64,000 nucleotides of DNA from Nocardioides sp. (GTDB lineage: Bacteria > Actinomycetota > Actinomycetes > Propionibacteriales > Nocardioidaceae), in NCBI RefSeq assembly GCF_030149505.1, contig NZ_JASBRN010000044.1, forward strand, positions 1 through 64,000. The letters are read 5' to 3'. A program made the translations under genes and the position numbers. The stretch's first letter is position 1. Each line of letters begins with the position of its first letter. The notes under the pieces were generated by a model, which did not search any database, had not been told where the DNA came from, and saw nothing but the letters and a program-made list of their open reading frames with translations. Shown here in pieces: positions 46,459 through 54,391 of the stretch.

Positions 46459-47525
46459 TTCTCCGCTCCCTTCAGGACGATGCGGCCGGTGACGCCACCG
46501 GCGGCGAGCCGGTCCAGCGAGACCGTCACGCCAGCGAGGTCGAGCGGCGCGTCGTGGACCGGGATGCGCGGGATGTCGCCCCGCTTGGCCAGCTCGACGA
46601 CCTCGTGGAGCTCGGGGAGGGTTCCGACGAAGCTCCCCTGGATGGTGATCATCTTGAGCGCCAACAGGGCGGTGGGGATGGTCATCTCGCCTCCGAAGAG
46701 ACCGACCTGCACCATGTGGCCTCCCTTGGCGAGGGCCTCGAAGGCGACGGGCGCGGTGTGGTCGTTGTTGACGAAGTCGATCACGGCGGGCACCGGGCCA
46801 CCCGTCGTCGCCAGCAGCTTCGCGGCCACGTCGTCGCCCTCGGCCGTCACCGTGTGAGAGGCGCCGAGCTCCTGCGCGGCTGCGAGGTTGGCGGGCGAGG
46901 TGTCCACGGCGCAGATGGCGCGGTGGCCCAGGGCGCTCAGGGTCGCCACGGCCGTCAGGCCTACTCCCCCGACCCCGATCACCACGATCGGCGCGTCGGC
47001 AGGGAGCGGCAGCACCTTGCGCGCGGCGCTGTAGGCGGTCAGCCCGGAGCAGGCCATCGTGGCGGCCCAACTGAGGTCGAGGCCCTCGATGTCCACGAGG
47101 TAGCGGGGGTGCGGCACGAGCACCTGCTCGGCGTAGCCGCCGGCTCGGGCCACACCGATGTTGCGGCCCCTGGGACAGGCGTTCTCCCGGCCGTCCAGGC
47201 AGGGCGGACACTCACCGCAACCCACCCAGGGATAGACCAGCCGGGTGCTGCCCACCTCGACGTCCTGGACGTCAGGACCGGCAGCGATCACAACGCCCAC
47301 GACCTCGTGGCCCATGACCAGGGGGTACGGCACACCGCGGTCGGTGAGGCGCATCTGGCCGCGCCGGCCCAGGTCGTAGTAGCCCGCCCGGAGGTGGGTG
47401 TCGGTGTGGCACACCCCGGACCGGACCACCTCCAGCACCACCTCGGTTCCCGTAGGCGCGGGCGTCGGGAGCTCGATCTCGGTGAGGTCTGTGGTGGTTG
47501 CCTCGGGTACGGCGAATGCGCGCAT
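46455..47525 (-). CDS. chnD: Zinc alcohol dehydrogenase (6-hydroxyhexanoate dehydrogenase candidate)
   Basis: This 356-residue medium-chain zinc ADH has catalytic zinc ligands C39 (SGVCHTD) and H73 (MGHE). The structural zinc cysteines are C103, C106, C109, C117 (VGCGECPPCLDGRENAC), and the NAD fold is VIGVGGVGL. Segments such as CHTDTHLRAGYYDLG and VPHPRYLVDIEGLD resemble ChnD-type 6-hydroxyhexanoate dehydrogenases as I remember them. In context it oxidises the omega-hydroxyacid released from the lactone. It is upstream of and coupled to the aldehyde dehydrogenase. A terminator separates it from the monooxygenase gene, so it may have its own promoter in the 98-bp gap. Confidence 0.85.
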   Translation of the reverse strand: MRAFAVPEATTTDLTEIELPTPAPTGTEVVLEVVRSGVCHTDTHLRAGYYDLGRRGQMRLTDRGVPYPLVMGHEVVGVVIAAGPDVQDVEVGSTRLVYPWVGCGECPPCLDGRENACPRGRNIGVARAGGYAEQVLVPHPRYLVDIEGLDLSWAATMACSGLTAYSAARKVLPLPADAPIVVIGVGGVGLTAVATLSALGHRAICAVDTSPANLAAAQELGASHTVTAEGDDVAAKLLATTGGPVPAVIDFVNNDHTAPVAFEALAKGGHMVQVGLFGGEMTIPTALLALKMITIQGSFVGTLPELHEVVELAKRGDIPRIPVHDAPLDLAGVTVSLDRLAAGGVTGRIVLKGAEK

Positions 47526-47584
47526 GGTTCCTCGCAGGTGTTCGTGGGTGGATGGGATCGACCAGTCGGCCGGGCCCCATGAGG

Positions 47585-47618
47585 CCGGCGGCGGCCGCCG
47601 GATGGGGGCCGCCGCCGG
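47585..47618 (-). terminator. Terminator after the Baeyer-Villiger monooxygenase gene
   Basis: CCGGCGGCGGCC (47585-47596) pairs with GGCCGCCGCCGG (47607-47618), perfect 12-bp GC stem with 10-nt loop. It lies 5 nt past the monooxygenase stop and upstream of the alcohol dehydrogenase on the same strand. Confidence 0.65.
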
Positions 47619-47623
47619 ATGTG

Positions 47624-49276
47624 TCAGGCGAGTGCTGGCTGGACGGCGGGGGTGAACTCGAACCCCTTGAAGCCGGCGTCCTCGACCTCGTCGAGCTGGG
47701 CGCGGTAGTTGGCCAGCCCGCCGATGTAGAACATGACGGTCTTGGTCTTGCCGGGCACGTTGGCGCCGAAGATCCAGGAGTCGACCTTCGGGAACAGGGT
47801 CATGTCGGCGATGGTCTGGCAGGTCTCGGTCCAGGCCTGCTCGGCCTCGGCGGACGGCTCGACTGCGGCGTCACGCTCCTGCGCCTCGGCGACGAGCTTG
47901 CCGATCCACTCGACCTGGGTCTCGATGCTCGGCGGAAGGTTCGTGAACGGACCGTTGGGACCCAGGATCATGAACATGTTGGGGAAGCCGTGGGTGGTGA
48001 TCCCGAGGTAGCTGGTCGGAGCGTCCGCCCAGGCCTCGTTGATCGTCCGGCCCTCGCGTCCCCGGAGGTCCATCGCCATGTAGTTGCCGTCGACGGCGTC
48101 GAACCCGGTGGCGAGGATCAGCACGTCGAGCTCGTGGAGCTTGCCGTCCGCCGTGCGCACGCCCTCGGGCACGATCTCGACGATCGGGTGGGTCTTGAGG
48201 TCGGCGACGGAGACGTTCTCGCGGTTGAAGGTCTCGTAGTAGTGGTTCGCGCACAGGGGGCGACGGGCGTAGAGGTCCGTCGGCGTGAGGATGCGCGCCT
48301 TCTCCGGGTCCTTGACGATCTCCTTGATCTTCGACCGGATGAAGGACGCCGCGGCCTCGTTGGCCTCGGGGTCGGTCGCGATGTCGCAGAACGTGCCGAA
48401 CATGAAGCGGAAGCCGCCGCCGATGTCCCAGTTCTCCTGGAACACACGCTGCCGCTCTTCCTCCGAGACGCTCATCGCGGGCACGGCGCTCTCCTCGAAA
48501 CCGAAGGCCACCACCGAGCTGCGCACCTGGTCCCAGATCCCGTCGAAGTCGCCCTTGATGGCGGCGACCTCCTCGGGGGTCATCGGCCGGTCACCCGCAG
48601 GCACGCTGTACTGCGGAGTGCGCATGAAGACCGTCAGGTGTTCGACCTCGGGTGCGACCGCCGAGATCACCTGCTGGCCGGTGGACCCGTTGCCGATCAC
48701 GCCGACTCGCTTGCCGGCGAACTCGTGCTCGTCGGGCCAGGCGCCGGTGTGGATGATGTCGCCGGCGAAGGTCTCGATGCCGGGGATGTTGGGCATGTTG
48801 ATCTTCGAGAGCAGGCCCAGCGCCGTGACGACGTACGTCGCCGTGACCGTCTCGCCATGCTCGGTGGTGACCGTCCACCGGTTGGTCGCCTCGTCGAACA
48901 CTGCCGCGGCGATCCCGGTCTCGAGCTGGATGTCCTTGGCCAGGTCGAAACGCTCCACGACGTGCTCGAGGTAGGCCAGGATGTCGGCCTGCTTGAGGTA
49001 GCGCGTGCTCCAGTCGTAGTCCTGCAGCAGGTCCTTGTCGAAGGAGTAGCGGTAGACGAAGCCCTCGGTGTCGGAGAGGGCGCCCGGGTAGCGGTTCCAG
49101 TACCAGGTGCCGCCGACGCCGCCCGCGCGGTCGTAGGCACGCACCGAGAGGCCGAGCTCGTTGCGCAGCTTGTGCAGCATGTAGATGCCGCCGAAGCCGG
49201 CGCCGATGACGATCGCGTCGTAGTCGACAGGAGCGGTGGCGTCCGGGCCGGGCCCGGTCGTGGTCAGGGTGGTCAT
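47624..49276 (-). CDS. chnB: Baeyer-Villiger monooxygenase, cyclohexanone monooxygenase type
   Basis: This 550-residue FAD/NADPH enzyme inserts oxygen next to a ketone carbonyl, turning cyclic ketones into lactones. The FAD fold is GAGFGG (25-30), the NADPH fold is GNGSTG (195-200) and the type I BVMO fingerprint F-x-G-x3-H-x3-W-P is FAGDIIHTGAWP (170-181). Long stretches agree with Acinetobacter cyclohexanone monooxygenase as recalled (DAIVIGAGFGG, TWYWNRYPGALSDTE, GGGFRFMFGTF, LGPNGPFTNLPPSIE, SWIFGANVPGK). It is closer to that enzyme than to phenylacetone monooxygenase. It follows the lactone hydrolase gene by 40 bp in one transcription unit. Confidence 0.92.
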   Translation of the reverse strand: MTTLTTTGPGPDATAPVDYDAIVIGAGFGGIYMLHKLRNELGLSVRAYDRAGGVGGTWYWNRYPGALSDTEGFVYRYSFDKDLLQDYDWSTRYLKQADILAYLEHVVERFDLAKDIQLETGIAAAVFDEATNRWTVTTEHGETVTATYVVTALGLLSKINMPNIPGIETFAGDIIHTGAWPDEHEFAGKRVGVIGNGSTGQQVISAVAPEVEHLTVFMRTPQYSVPAGDRPMTPEEVAAIKGDFDGIWDQVRSSVVAFGFEESAVPAMSVSEEERQRVFQENWDIGGGFRFMFGTFCDIATDPEANEAAASFIRSKIKEIVKDPEKARILTPTDLYARRPLCANHYYETFNRENVSVADLKTHPIVEIVPEGVRTADGKLHELDVLILATGFDAVDGNYMAMDLRGREGRTINEAWADAPTSYLGITTHGFPNMFMILGPNGPFTNLPPSIETQVEWIGKLVAEAQERDAAVEPSAEAEQAWTETCQTIADMTLFPKVDSWIFGANVPGKTKTVMFYIGGLANYRAQLDEVEDAGFKGFEFTPAVQPALA

Positions 49277-49316
49277 GGGAGTCTCCGTGAGGGTGTCGGT
49301 GGACGTGGCCCGGCGG

Positions 49317-50231
49317 TCAGCCGGCGTACCACTTCGCGATGGCGGCGATCTGGTCGTCGGCGGCAGCGGTGCGGCCGGCGTTGAACGGGAAGACGTGCTG
49401 CTGGCCGTCGACGACGGAAAGGGTCACGTCGACCCCTGCGGCGGTGGCCAGCTCGTCGAGGCGCGTGGCGTTGTCGAGCAGCGACTCGTCGCCGCCGGCG
49501 GTGATGTAGAGCCGCGGGAAGCCGACGTAGTCGCCGTAGAGCGGGTTGGCCAGCGGCGCCGTGGGGCTGGTCTGGTCGCCGAGGACACCGGCGATCATGC
49601 CCTCGAGGAGCCCGACAGTGATGAGCGCGTCGGTGGCGTCGTTGGTCACCAGCGTCTCGCCCTTGTTCTCCATGTCGAGCCAGGGCGACAGCGCGATGAC
49701 CGCACCCGGCAGCGGCTTGCCCTGCTGCTTGAGGGACAGCGCCGTGGCGACAGCGAGGTTGCCACCGGCCGAGTCGCCGATGGTGGTGACGTCCTCCGGC
49801 GCGACACCGCTCTCGACCAGCGCGTCGAAGACCGCGACTGCGTCCTCCAGGCTGGCGGGGTGCGGGTGCTCCGGAGCGCGTCGGTAGTCCAGCACGAAGG
49901 AGGTGACGCCGAGGGCCTTGGCGAAGTGGCCCGCCAGCTTGCGGTGGCTGGATGCCGAGCCGACCGCAAAGCCGCCGCCGTGGGTGTAGAGCAGGACCTT
50001 GGACTCGTCGGCACCGGCCGGGTGGACCCAGATGCCGGGCACGCCGCCGACGACGCCCTCGGAGTACGTCACGTCGGTCGGCTCGGCGGTGGGCTGGTGC
50101 CACTCGTCGAAGATGCTGCGGAACAGGCGGATCGTCAGGTTCTCGGTGGTGGCCAGGATGTCCGACCAGTCGGCGTAGAGCGCCTTGAGGGGATCCTGCT
50201 CGACTCCGGCGACGGGCTGCTGATCACTCAT
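49317..50231 (-). CDS. chnC: HSL-family alpha/beta hydrolase (lactone hydrolase candidate)
   Basis: This 304-residue hormone-sensitive-lipase-type esterase has oxyanion motif HGGGF (84-88) and nucleophile elbow GDSAGG (S154). The acid and His lie near the C terminus (DELATAAGVDVT and DGQQHVFPF). It lies directly upstream of the cyclohexanone-monooxygenase gene and is expressed from the same promoter. A caprolactone hydrolase (ChnC) giving 6-hydroxyhexanoate is the obvious role. The upstream region carries the 17-bp dyad at 50314-50330 and a -10-like TAGTGT at 50286-50291. Confidence 0.82.
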   Translation of the reverse strand: MSDQQPVAGVEQDPLKALYADWSDILATTENLTIRLFRSIFDEWHQPTAEPTDVTYSEGVVGGVPGIWVHPAGADESKVLLYTHGGGFAVGSASSHRKLAGHFAKALGVTSFVLDYRRAPEHPHPASLEDAVAVFDALVESGVAPEDVTTIGDSAGGNLAVATALSLKQQGKPLPGAVIALSPWLDMENKGETLVTNDATDALITVGLLEGMIAGVLGDQTSPTAPLANPLYGDYVGFPRLYITAGGDESLLDNATRLDELATAAGVDVTLSVVDGQQHVFPFNAGRTAAADDQIAAIAKWYAG

Positions 50232-50285
50232 GTCACTGCTTCTTTCTCTGGTGTGGTTCGCCTGGGATGGCTGGTGTGATCAGCG

Positions 50286-50330
50286 ACACTAGGTTTGGCG
50301 CGACGACACAACCTGTACCGATGTGGAACA
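50286..50330 (-). promoter_or_regulatory. Activator-type promoter of the lactone hydrolase/monooxygenase unit
   Basis: The minus strand reads dyad TGTTCC-N5-GGTACA (50330-50314), then 22 nt, then -10-like TAGTGT (50291-50286). The -35 position (AGGTTG) is poor and abuts the dyad, as expected for an activator-dependent promoter. The same layout with the same 22-nt spacing occurs before the PHA synthase unit. Confidence 0.7.
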
Positions 50331-50390
50331 CCTCACTCGACACCTCGCCGAGGGACGCTGGCGTGACACCACGACCTGAGGAGAAGGCCC

Positions 50391-51311
50391 ATGACTGACC
50401 AGGTGGAGCGTGCGACCGTCGGCGACGTCGACCTCGCCCACGAGTCCTTCGGAGACCCTGCCGACCCGCCGTTGCTGCTGGTCATGGGGCTGGCGACCCA
50501 GATGCTCGGCTGGGACGAGCGGTTCTGCGCCCGACTCGCGGACGAGGGGTTCCACGTCGTCCGCTTCGACAACCGCGACGTGGGGCTCTCCACGCACCTC
50601 GACGCGGCTGGTGTCCCCGACATCGGAGCGCTGATGACAGGCGACCCCGCTGCCGCTCCCCCGCCGTACACGCTGGTCGACATGTCCCGCGACGTCGAGG
50701 GGCTGCTCGACGCGCTGGGCCTGGAGTCCGCACACGTGGTGGGAGCCTCGATGGGCGGGATGATCGCCCAGCAGCTCGCCATCGCACGCCCCGGCCGCGT
50801 CCGCAGCCTCACCTCGATCATGTCGACCCCGTCACGCGAACTCGGTGCGCCGCGACCCGAGGCGATGGCGGCCCTGTTCCTGCCACCACCGACCGACGAG
50901 GACACAGCCGCCCAGCGCGCACTGGAGGTCTACCGCGTCATCGGCTCCCCGGCCTACCCACTCGACGAGACCCGTCTCGCCGACGTCGCGCGCCGCGCGT
51001 ACGCCCGCGGCTACGACGCCGCCGGCGTGGCCCGGCAGTACGCCGCGATCCTGGCGTCACCCGATCGGCGGCCGGGACTTCGCGAGCTCGACGTGCCGAC
51101 CCTCGTCATCCACGGCGAGGACGACCCGCTGGTCCAGGTGGCCGGGGGCCTGGCCACCGCGGACGCGGTCCCGGGCGCCCGGCTGGTCGTGGTGCCTGGG
51201 ATGGGGCACAACCTCCCCGAGCCGCTCTGGCCGCAGCTGGTCGACGACGTCGCCGCCCACGCCCGCGCGGCCGAGGCGGCCCGGGCTGCCGTCAACCCGC
51301 CAGGGCGGTGA
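50391..51311 (+). CDS. Alpha/beta hydrolase
   Basis: This 306-residue alpha/beta hydrolase is of the proline-iminopeptidase/AclJ-like type common in polyketide and catabolic clusters. The nucleophile elbow is GASMGG, the acid is in HGEDDPLV and the His in GMGHNLPEP. RFDNRDVGLST after strand 4 is typical of this subgroup. It has a GAGGAGAAGG ribosome site. It is divergent from the lactone hydrolase and shares the intergenic region holding the 17-bp dyad, so it probably belongs to the regulon. It may be a second esterase for lactone or oligoester substrates. Its 3' end overlaps the convergent ligase gene by 20 bp. Confidence 0.8.
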   Translation: MTDQVERATVGDVDLAHESFGDPADPPLLLVMGLATQMLGWDERFCARLADEGFHVVRFDNRDVGLSTHLDAAGVPDIGALMTGDPAAAPPPYTLVDMSRDVEGLLDALGLESAHVVGASMGGMIAQQLAIARPGRVRSLTSIMSTPSRELGAPRPEAMAALFLPPPTDEDTAAQRALEVYRVIGSPAYPLDETRLADVARRAYARGYDAAGVARQYAAILASPDRRPGLRELDVPTLVIHGEDDPLVQVAGGLATADAVPGARLVVVPGMGHNLPEPLWPQLVDDVAAHARAAEAARAAVNPPGR

Positions 51312-52791
51312 CGGCCTGCGGGACGTCGATCTCGCGCTTGAGGATCTTGCCGGTCGGCCCCTTGGGGAGCGCGTCGACGACCCAGACGTGGCGCGCGTAC
51401 TTGTACGCCGCCACGCGAGCCCTGACGTGCTCGCGGAGCTCCTCGGCGGTCGCGTGGCGGCCCGGACGCAGGGTGACCGCGGCGGCGACCTCCTCGCCCA
51501 GCGTGGGGTGGGGAACGCCGATGACGGCGGCCTCGAGCACCGCCGGGTGCGCGTAGAGAACCTCCTCGATCTCGCGGGGGTAGATGTTGAACCCTCCGCG
51601 GATCACCAGGTCCTTCTTGCGGTCGACGACGTAGTAGAAGCCGTCCTCGTCGCACCGGGCCAGGTCGCCGCTGTAGAACCACCCGTCGACGATGGCCGCT
51701 GCGGTGGCCCCAGGTCGGTCCCAGTACCCCTTCATCACGTTGTGGCCGCGGATGGCGATCTCACCCACCTCGCCAGGGCCCACCTCGACGCCGTGCCGGT
51801 CGACGAGCTTGAGCTCGACGCCGTCGAGCGGGACGCCGATCGAACCCACCCTCGAACGACCCGGGCGGTTGAACGTCGCGGTGGGCGAGGTCTCCGACAG
51901 GCCGTAGCCCTCGAGGACCGGTGTACCGAGGTCCTGCTCGACCCCGCACAGCACCTCCAGCGGGAGTGACGCACCGCCCGAGACGCACACCCGCAGGCTG
52001 GACGTGTCCGAGGCCGCGGCGCCTGCCTCCAGCATGGTGACGTACATCGTGGGGACGCCGGCGAACACGGTCGCCCGGTCCTGTGCGACGAGCTCGAGCA
52101 CGGCACCGGCGTCGAAACGGGGCACCAGGCTCACGCTGGCGCCGACGGCGATCGAGGCGTTGAGCACGTTGCTCTGGCCGAAGGCGTGGAACAGCGGCAG
52201 GCAGCCCATGACGACGTCGTGCTCGGTCAGCTCGACGAGCCCGCCGAAGCCCAGCGCGTTGAGGCGCAGGTTCGCGTGCGTCAGCTGTGCGCCCTTCGGC
52301 GTACCCGTCGTGCCGGAGGTGTAGAGGATCACGGCGGTGTCGTCGTCGGAGCGCGCCACCGGCCCCGGCTCGGGCACCAGCGCCCGGACCGTCCGCAGCA
52401 GGTCGTCGTCGGCCTCCACGACCTCCGTGCCGACCGCCGCAGCGGCGAGCCGGGCTTCCGGAGCGGCGTGGGGTGACACGAGCACCAGCCGCGCACCCGA
52501 GTCGCGCAGCTGGTGCTCCACCTCGGGTGCCTTCAGCAGCGGGTTCATCGGGACGACGACGGCCCCGGCGCGGAGCACGGCGTAGTAGAGGACGGGGAAC
52601 TCCAGCACGTTGTGCAGCATGAGGCCAACGCGGTCCCCCGGGCCGACACCGCGAGCGCGCAGGAGCCCGGCGGCTCGGGCGCTCAGGTCGTCGAGCTCGG
52701 CGTGGCTGAGGGCTGTGGCGTCGAGGCGGACCGCGGCCCGCCGTCCGTGCCGGGCGGCAGACGCGGTGAGGATGCTGGCGAGGTTGGTCAT
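51292..52791 (-). CDS. Acyl-CoA ligase (AMP-forming)
   Basis: This 499-residue adenylate-forming ligase has P-loop YTSGTTGTPKGA. The core motif is EGYGLSETSP, the hinge is YVVDRKKDLVIRGGFNIYP, and the C-terminal acylation lysine region is PKGPTGKILKREI. It activates a carboxylic acid to its CoA thioester. It overlaps the PHA synthase gene by 4 bp (ATGA), so the thioester may be intended for the synthase (hydroxyacyl-CoA). Alternatively it may feed beta-oxidation (adipyl- or other acyl-CoA). The substrate is unproven. ATG 52791 is the fold start (MTNLASIL). Confidence 0.88.
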   Translation of the reverse strand: MTNLASILTASAARHGRRAAVRLDATALSHAELDDLSARAAGLLRARGVGPGDRVGLMLHNVLEFPVLYYAVLRAGAVVVPMNPLLKAPEVEHQLRDSGARLVLVSPHAAPEARLAAAAVGTEVVEADDDLLRTVRALVPEPGPVARSDDDTAVILYTSGTTGTPKGAQLTHANLRLNALGFGGLVELTEHDVVMGCLPLFHAFGQSNVLNASIAVGASVSLVPRFDAGAVLELVAQDRATVFAGVPTMYVTMLEAGAAASDTSSLRVCVSGGASLPLEVLCGVEQDLGTPVLEGYGLSETSPTATFNRPGRSRVGSIGVPLDGVELKLVDRHGVEVGPGEVGEIAIRGHNVMKGYWDRPGATAAAIVDGWFYSGDLARCDEDGFYYVVDRKKDLVIRGGFNIYPREIEEVLYAHPAVLEAAVIGVPHPTLGEEVAAAVTLRPGRHATAEELREHVRARVAAYKYARHVWVVDALPKGPTGKILKREIDVPQAVTALAG

Positions 52792-53882
52792 CTCGGACCA
52801 CCCTTCTGGAGCAGGAAGTCGATGATCGTGGGGATGGTGGTCCTCGCGGCGGTGCGCCCCACCAGCAGCCCGACGTGCCCGCCGTCGAGCCGCAGCTCGT
52901 GCTTGTCCGTCGATCCGACGAGGTCGATGAGCGGCGACGCCGAGGCTTCCGGGACGATGTGGTCCTGGTTGGCGAGCACGGTGAGGAACGGCACCGTGAT
53001 GTCGGACAGGTGCACCCGGTCCCCGCCGATGACGAGGCGGTCGTTGACGATCGCGTTGTCGTCGAGCATGTCCGCCAGCTGGCGCGCGACGCCGCCGGGC
53101 AGGGGCACGTGGTCGGTGGCCCATCCGATGAGCGCCTGGTAGGACGCCACGTAGTCGTCGTTCCACAGCCCCTGCCAGAGGTCGACGTACTGCGTGACTG
53201 CCGTTGTCGGCTTGAGGGACTTGAACGCCTGGTGAATGACGTGGGGAGGGACGTTGCCGTCGGGGTCGAGCAGCGACGTCACGTCCAGCCCGCCCCTGGT
53301 CGTGAGGTTGCTGAAGGGGCCCAGGTGCTCGAGGTCGACCGGCGTGGTCAGCACGGTGAGGCTGCGCAGGGGCGCATTACGGTGGTGTGCGGCGTAGAGC
53401 AGGGCAAGCACGCTGCCGAAGCAGTAGCCCAGCATGTCGACCTCCTCTGCTCCGGAGACCTCTCGGACCCGCTGGACGGCGGCCGGCAGGTAGTCGTCGA
53501 CGTAGTCCTCGAGCCGGTTGGCGGCGTCGCGCTCGTCCGGGACGCCCCAGTCGAGCAGGTAGACGTCGAAGCCGGCGGCCAGGAGGTGCTCGACGAAGCT
53601 GTTGCCCGGCCGGAGGTCGAGGACGTAGCTGCGGGAGAACAGGCTGAAGACGAGCAGCAGCGGCGGTCGGGCGCTCACGTCCTCGTCGCCGTTCCCGTCG
53701 GCCCGGTAGCGCCAGAGCTCGACGCGGCCGTGCCGCCACACCACGTCCTTCGGCGTCTGGCCGACGGCGGGTCGTGCTGCCCCGGTGGCCAGCCTGACAC
53801 CGTTGCGTGCGCGCTGACCTGCTCGTCCGACCTGTTGCCTCACGAGGGGGCCCAAGCCTGCCTGCGTCTGCGTGGTGGTCAC
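52788..53882 (-). CDS. phaC: Polyhydroxyalkanoate synthase, class III PhaC-like
   Basis: This 364-residue alpha/beta-fold polymerase joins hydroxyacyl-CoA units into polyester. The lipase-like box carries Cys instead of Ser (GYCFGS, C154). The acid is D307 (NQDHIVP) and the base H336 (DGGHVGLLVG). These are exactly five residues downstream of the triad of Allochromatium PhaC (C149, D302, H331) as I recall it. LLDWGVPDERD and TPVDLEHLG are also PhaC-typical. The length fits class III, which needs a PhaE partner, and the preceding small gene may be that. The GTG start overlaps that gene's stop. Confidence 0.87.
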   Translation of the reverse strand: MTTTQTQAGLGPLVRQQVGRAGQRARNGVRLATGAARPAVGQTPKDVVWRHGRVELWRYRADGNGDEDVSARPPLLLVFSLFSRSYVLDLRPGNSFVEHLLAAGFDVYLLDWGVPDERDAANRLEDYVDDYLPAAVQRVREVSGAEEVDMLGYCFGSVLALLYAAHHRNAPLRSLTVLTTPVDLEHLGPFSNLTTRGGLDVTSLLDPDGNVPPHVIHQAFKSLKPTTAVTQYVDLWQGLWNDDYVASYQALIGWATDHVPLPGGVARQLADMLDDNAIVNDRLVIGGDRVHLSDITVPFLTVLANQDHIVPEASASPLIDLVGSTDKHELRLDGGHVGLLVGRTAARTTIPTIIDFLLQKGGPR

Positions 53883-54184
53883 TGCCCGCTGCCCTCGCGG
53901 TCCGTCCGGGACTGCTCCAGCTGCAGCGACAGGCGTCGCAGGTCGCGGTCGAGCGCGCCGATCTGCCTCCGAAGCTTCTGGACGTCGCTACGCGCCGGCA
54001 GGTTCACCAGGTGCCACCCGGTGGTGGCGACGCTGTCCAGTACGCGTCCGATCCTGCGCCGCACCCCGAGCGCGGCGGCGGTCACCTGCGCGTACTCCCC
54101 GCTGCGCACCCAGCGCTCTGCGTGCGGTGCCACGGCCCGTTCCGCGACGTCGTACGTCCTTCGCCAGGATGGGGTGCTCGTCAT
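53879..54184 (-). CDS. Small PhaE-like subunit candidate
   Basis: This 101-residue helical protein has a C-terminal part, NLPARSDVQKLRRQIGALD followed by RDLRRLSLQLEQ. It resembles the conserved tail of PhaE/PhaR and phasin-like proteins (L-P-x-R-S/R-E/D-V then a coiled coil). The N-terminal half lacks the long PhaE domain: PhaE is usually 300 residues or more. It is the first gene of the unit and overlaps phaC by 4 bp, so a 1:1 complex is likely. Transcription probably starts from the dyad-controlled promoter at 54222-54266. The assignment is inference from motif and position. Confidence 0.65.
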   Translation of the reverse strand: MTSTPSWRRTYDVAERAVAPHAERWVRSGEYAQVTAAALGVRRRIGRVLDSVATTGWHLVNLPARSDVQKLRRQIGALDRDLRRLSLQLEQSRTDREGSGQ

Positions 54185-54221
54185 GGGTGTTCCTTCGTGG
54201 TCGTCCCGGCCGGTCAGGGCG

Positions 54222-54266
54222 AACCTAGGTCTGCCTCCTCACGCCGACCTGTACCGAAGTGGAACA
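54222..54266 (-). promoter_or_regulatory. Activator-type promoter of the phaE-like/phaC/ligase unit
   Basis: The minus strand reads dyad TGTTCC-N5-GGTACA (54266-54250), 22 nt, then TAGGTT (54227-54222). The -35 position holds AGGTCG. The dyad differs from the one at 50314-50330 in a single spacer base, and the flanks (ACC before, CC after on the plus strand) are also shared. The site may serve the divergent regulator gene as well. Confidence 0.7.
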
Positions 54267-54379
54267 CCCGCGGACCCGACGTCGCGAAGATGCACGAGGC
54301 GCGCGGGTGATACTGCTCGCGGAACAATGTGAACCCGACTGGTATCAGACACACCTCGCCCCGGATGTGACCGTCGTTA

Positions 54380-54385
54380 CATACT
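54380..54385 (+). promoter_or_regulatory. -10-like CATACT of the regulator gene
   Basis: CATACT lies 6 nt before the GTG at 54392, a leaderless arrangement. GGTGAG between them is only a weak ribosome site. Confidence 0.4.
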
Positions 54386-54391
54386 GGTGAG

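Noticed and set aside
51292-53166. A longer ligase starting at 53166
   Set aside because: The extra 125 codons are a shadow of phaC in another frame. ATG 52791 begins the ligase fold and overlaps the phaC stop.
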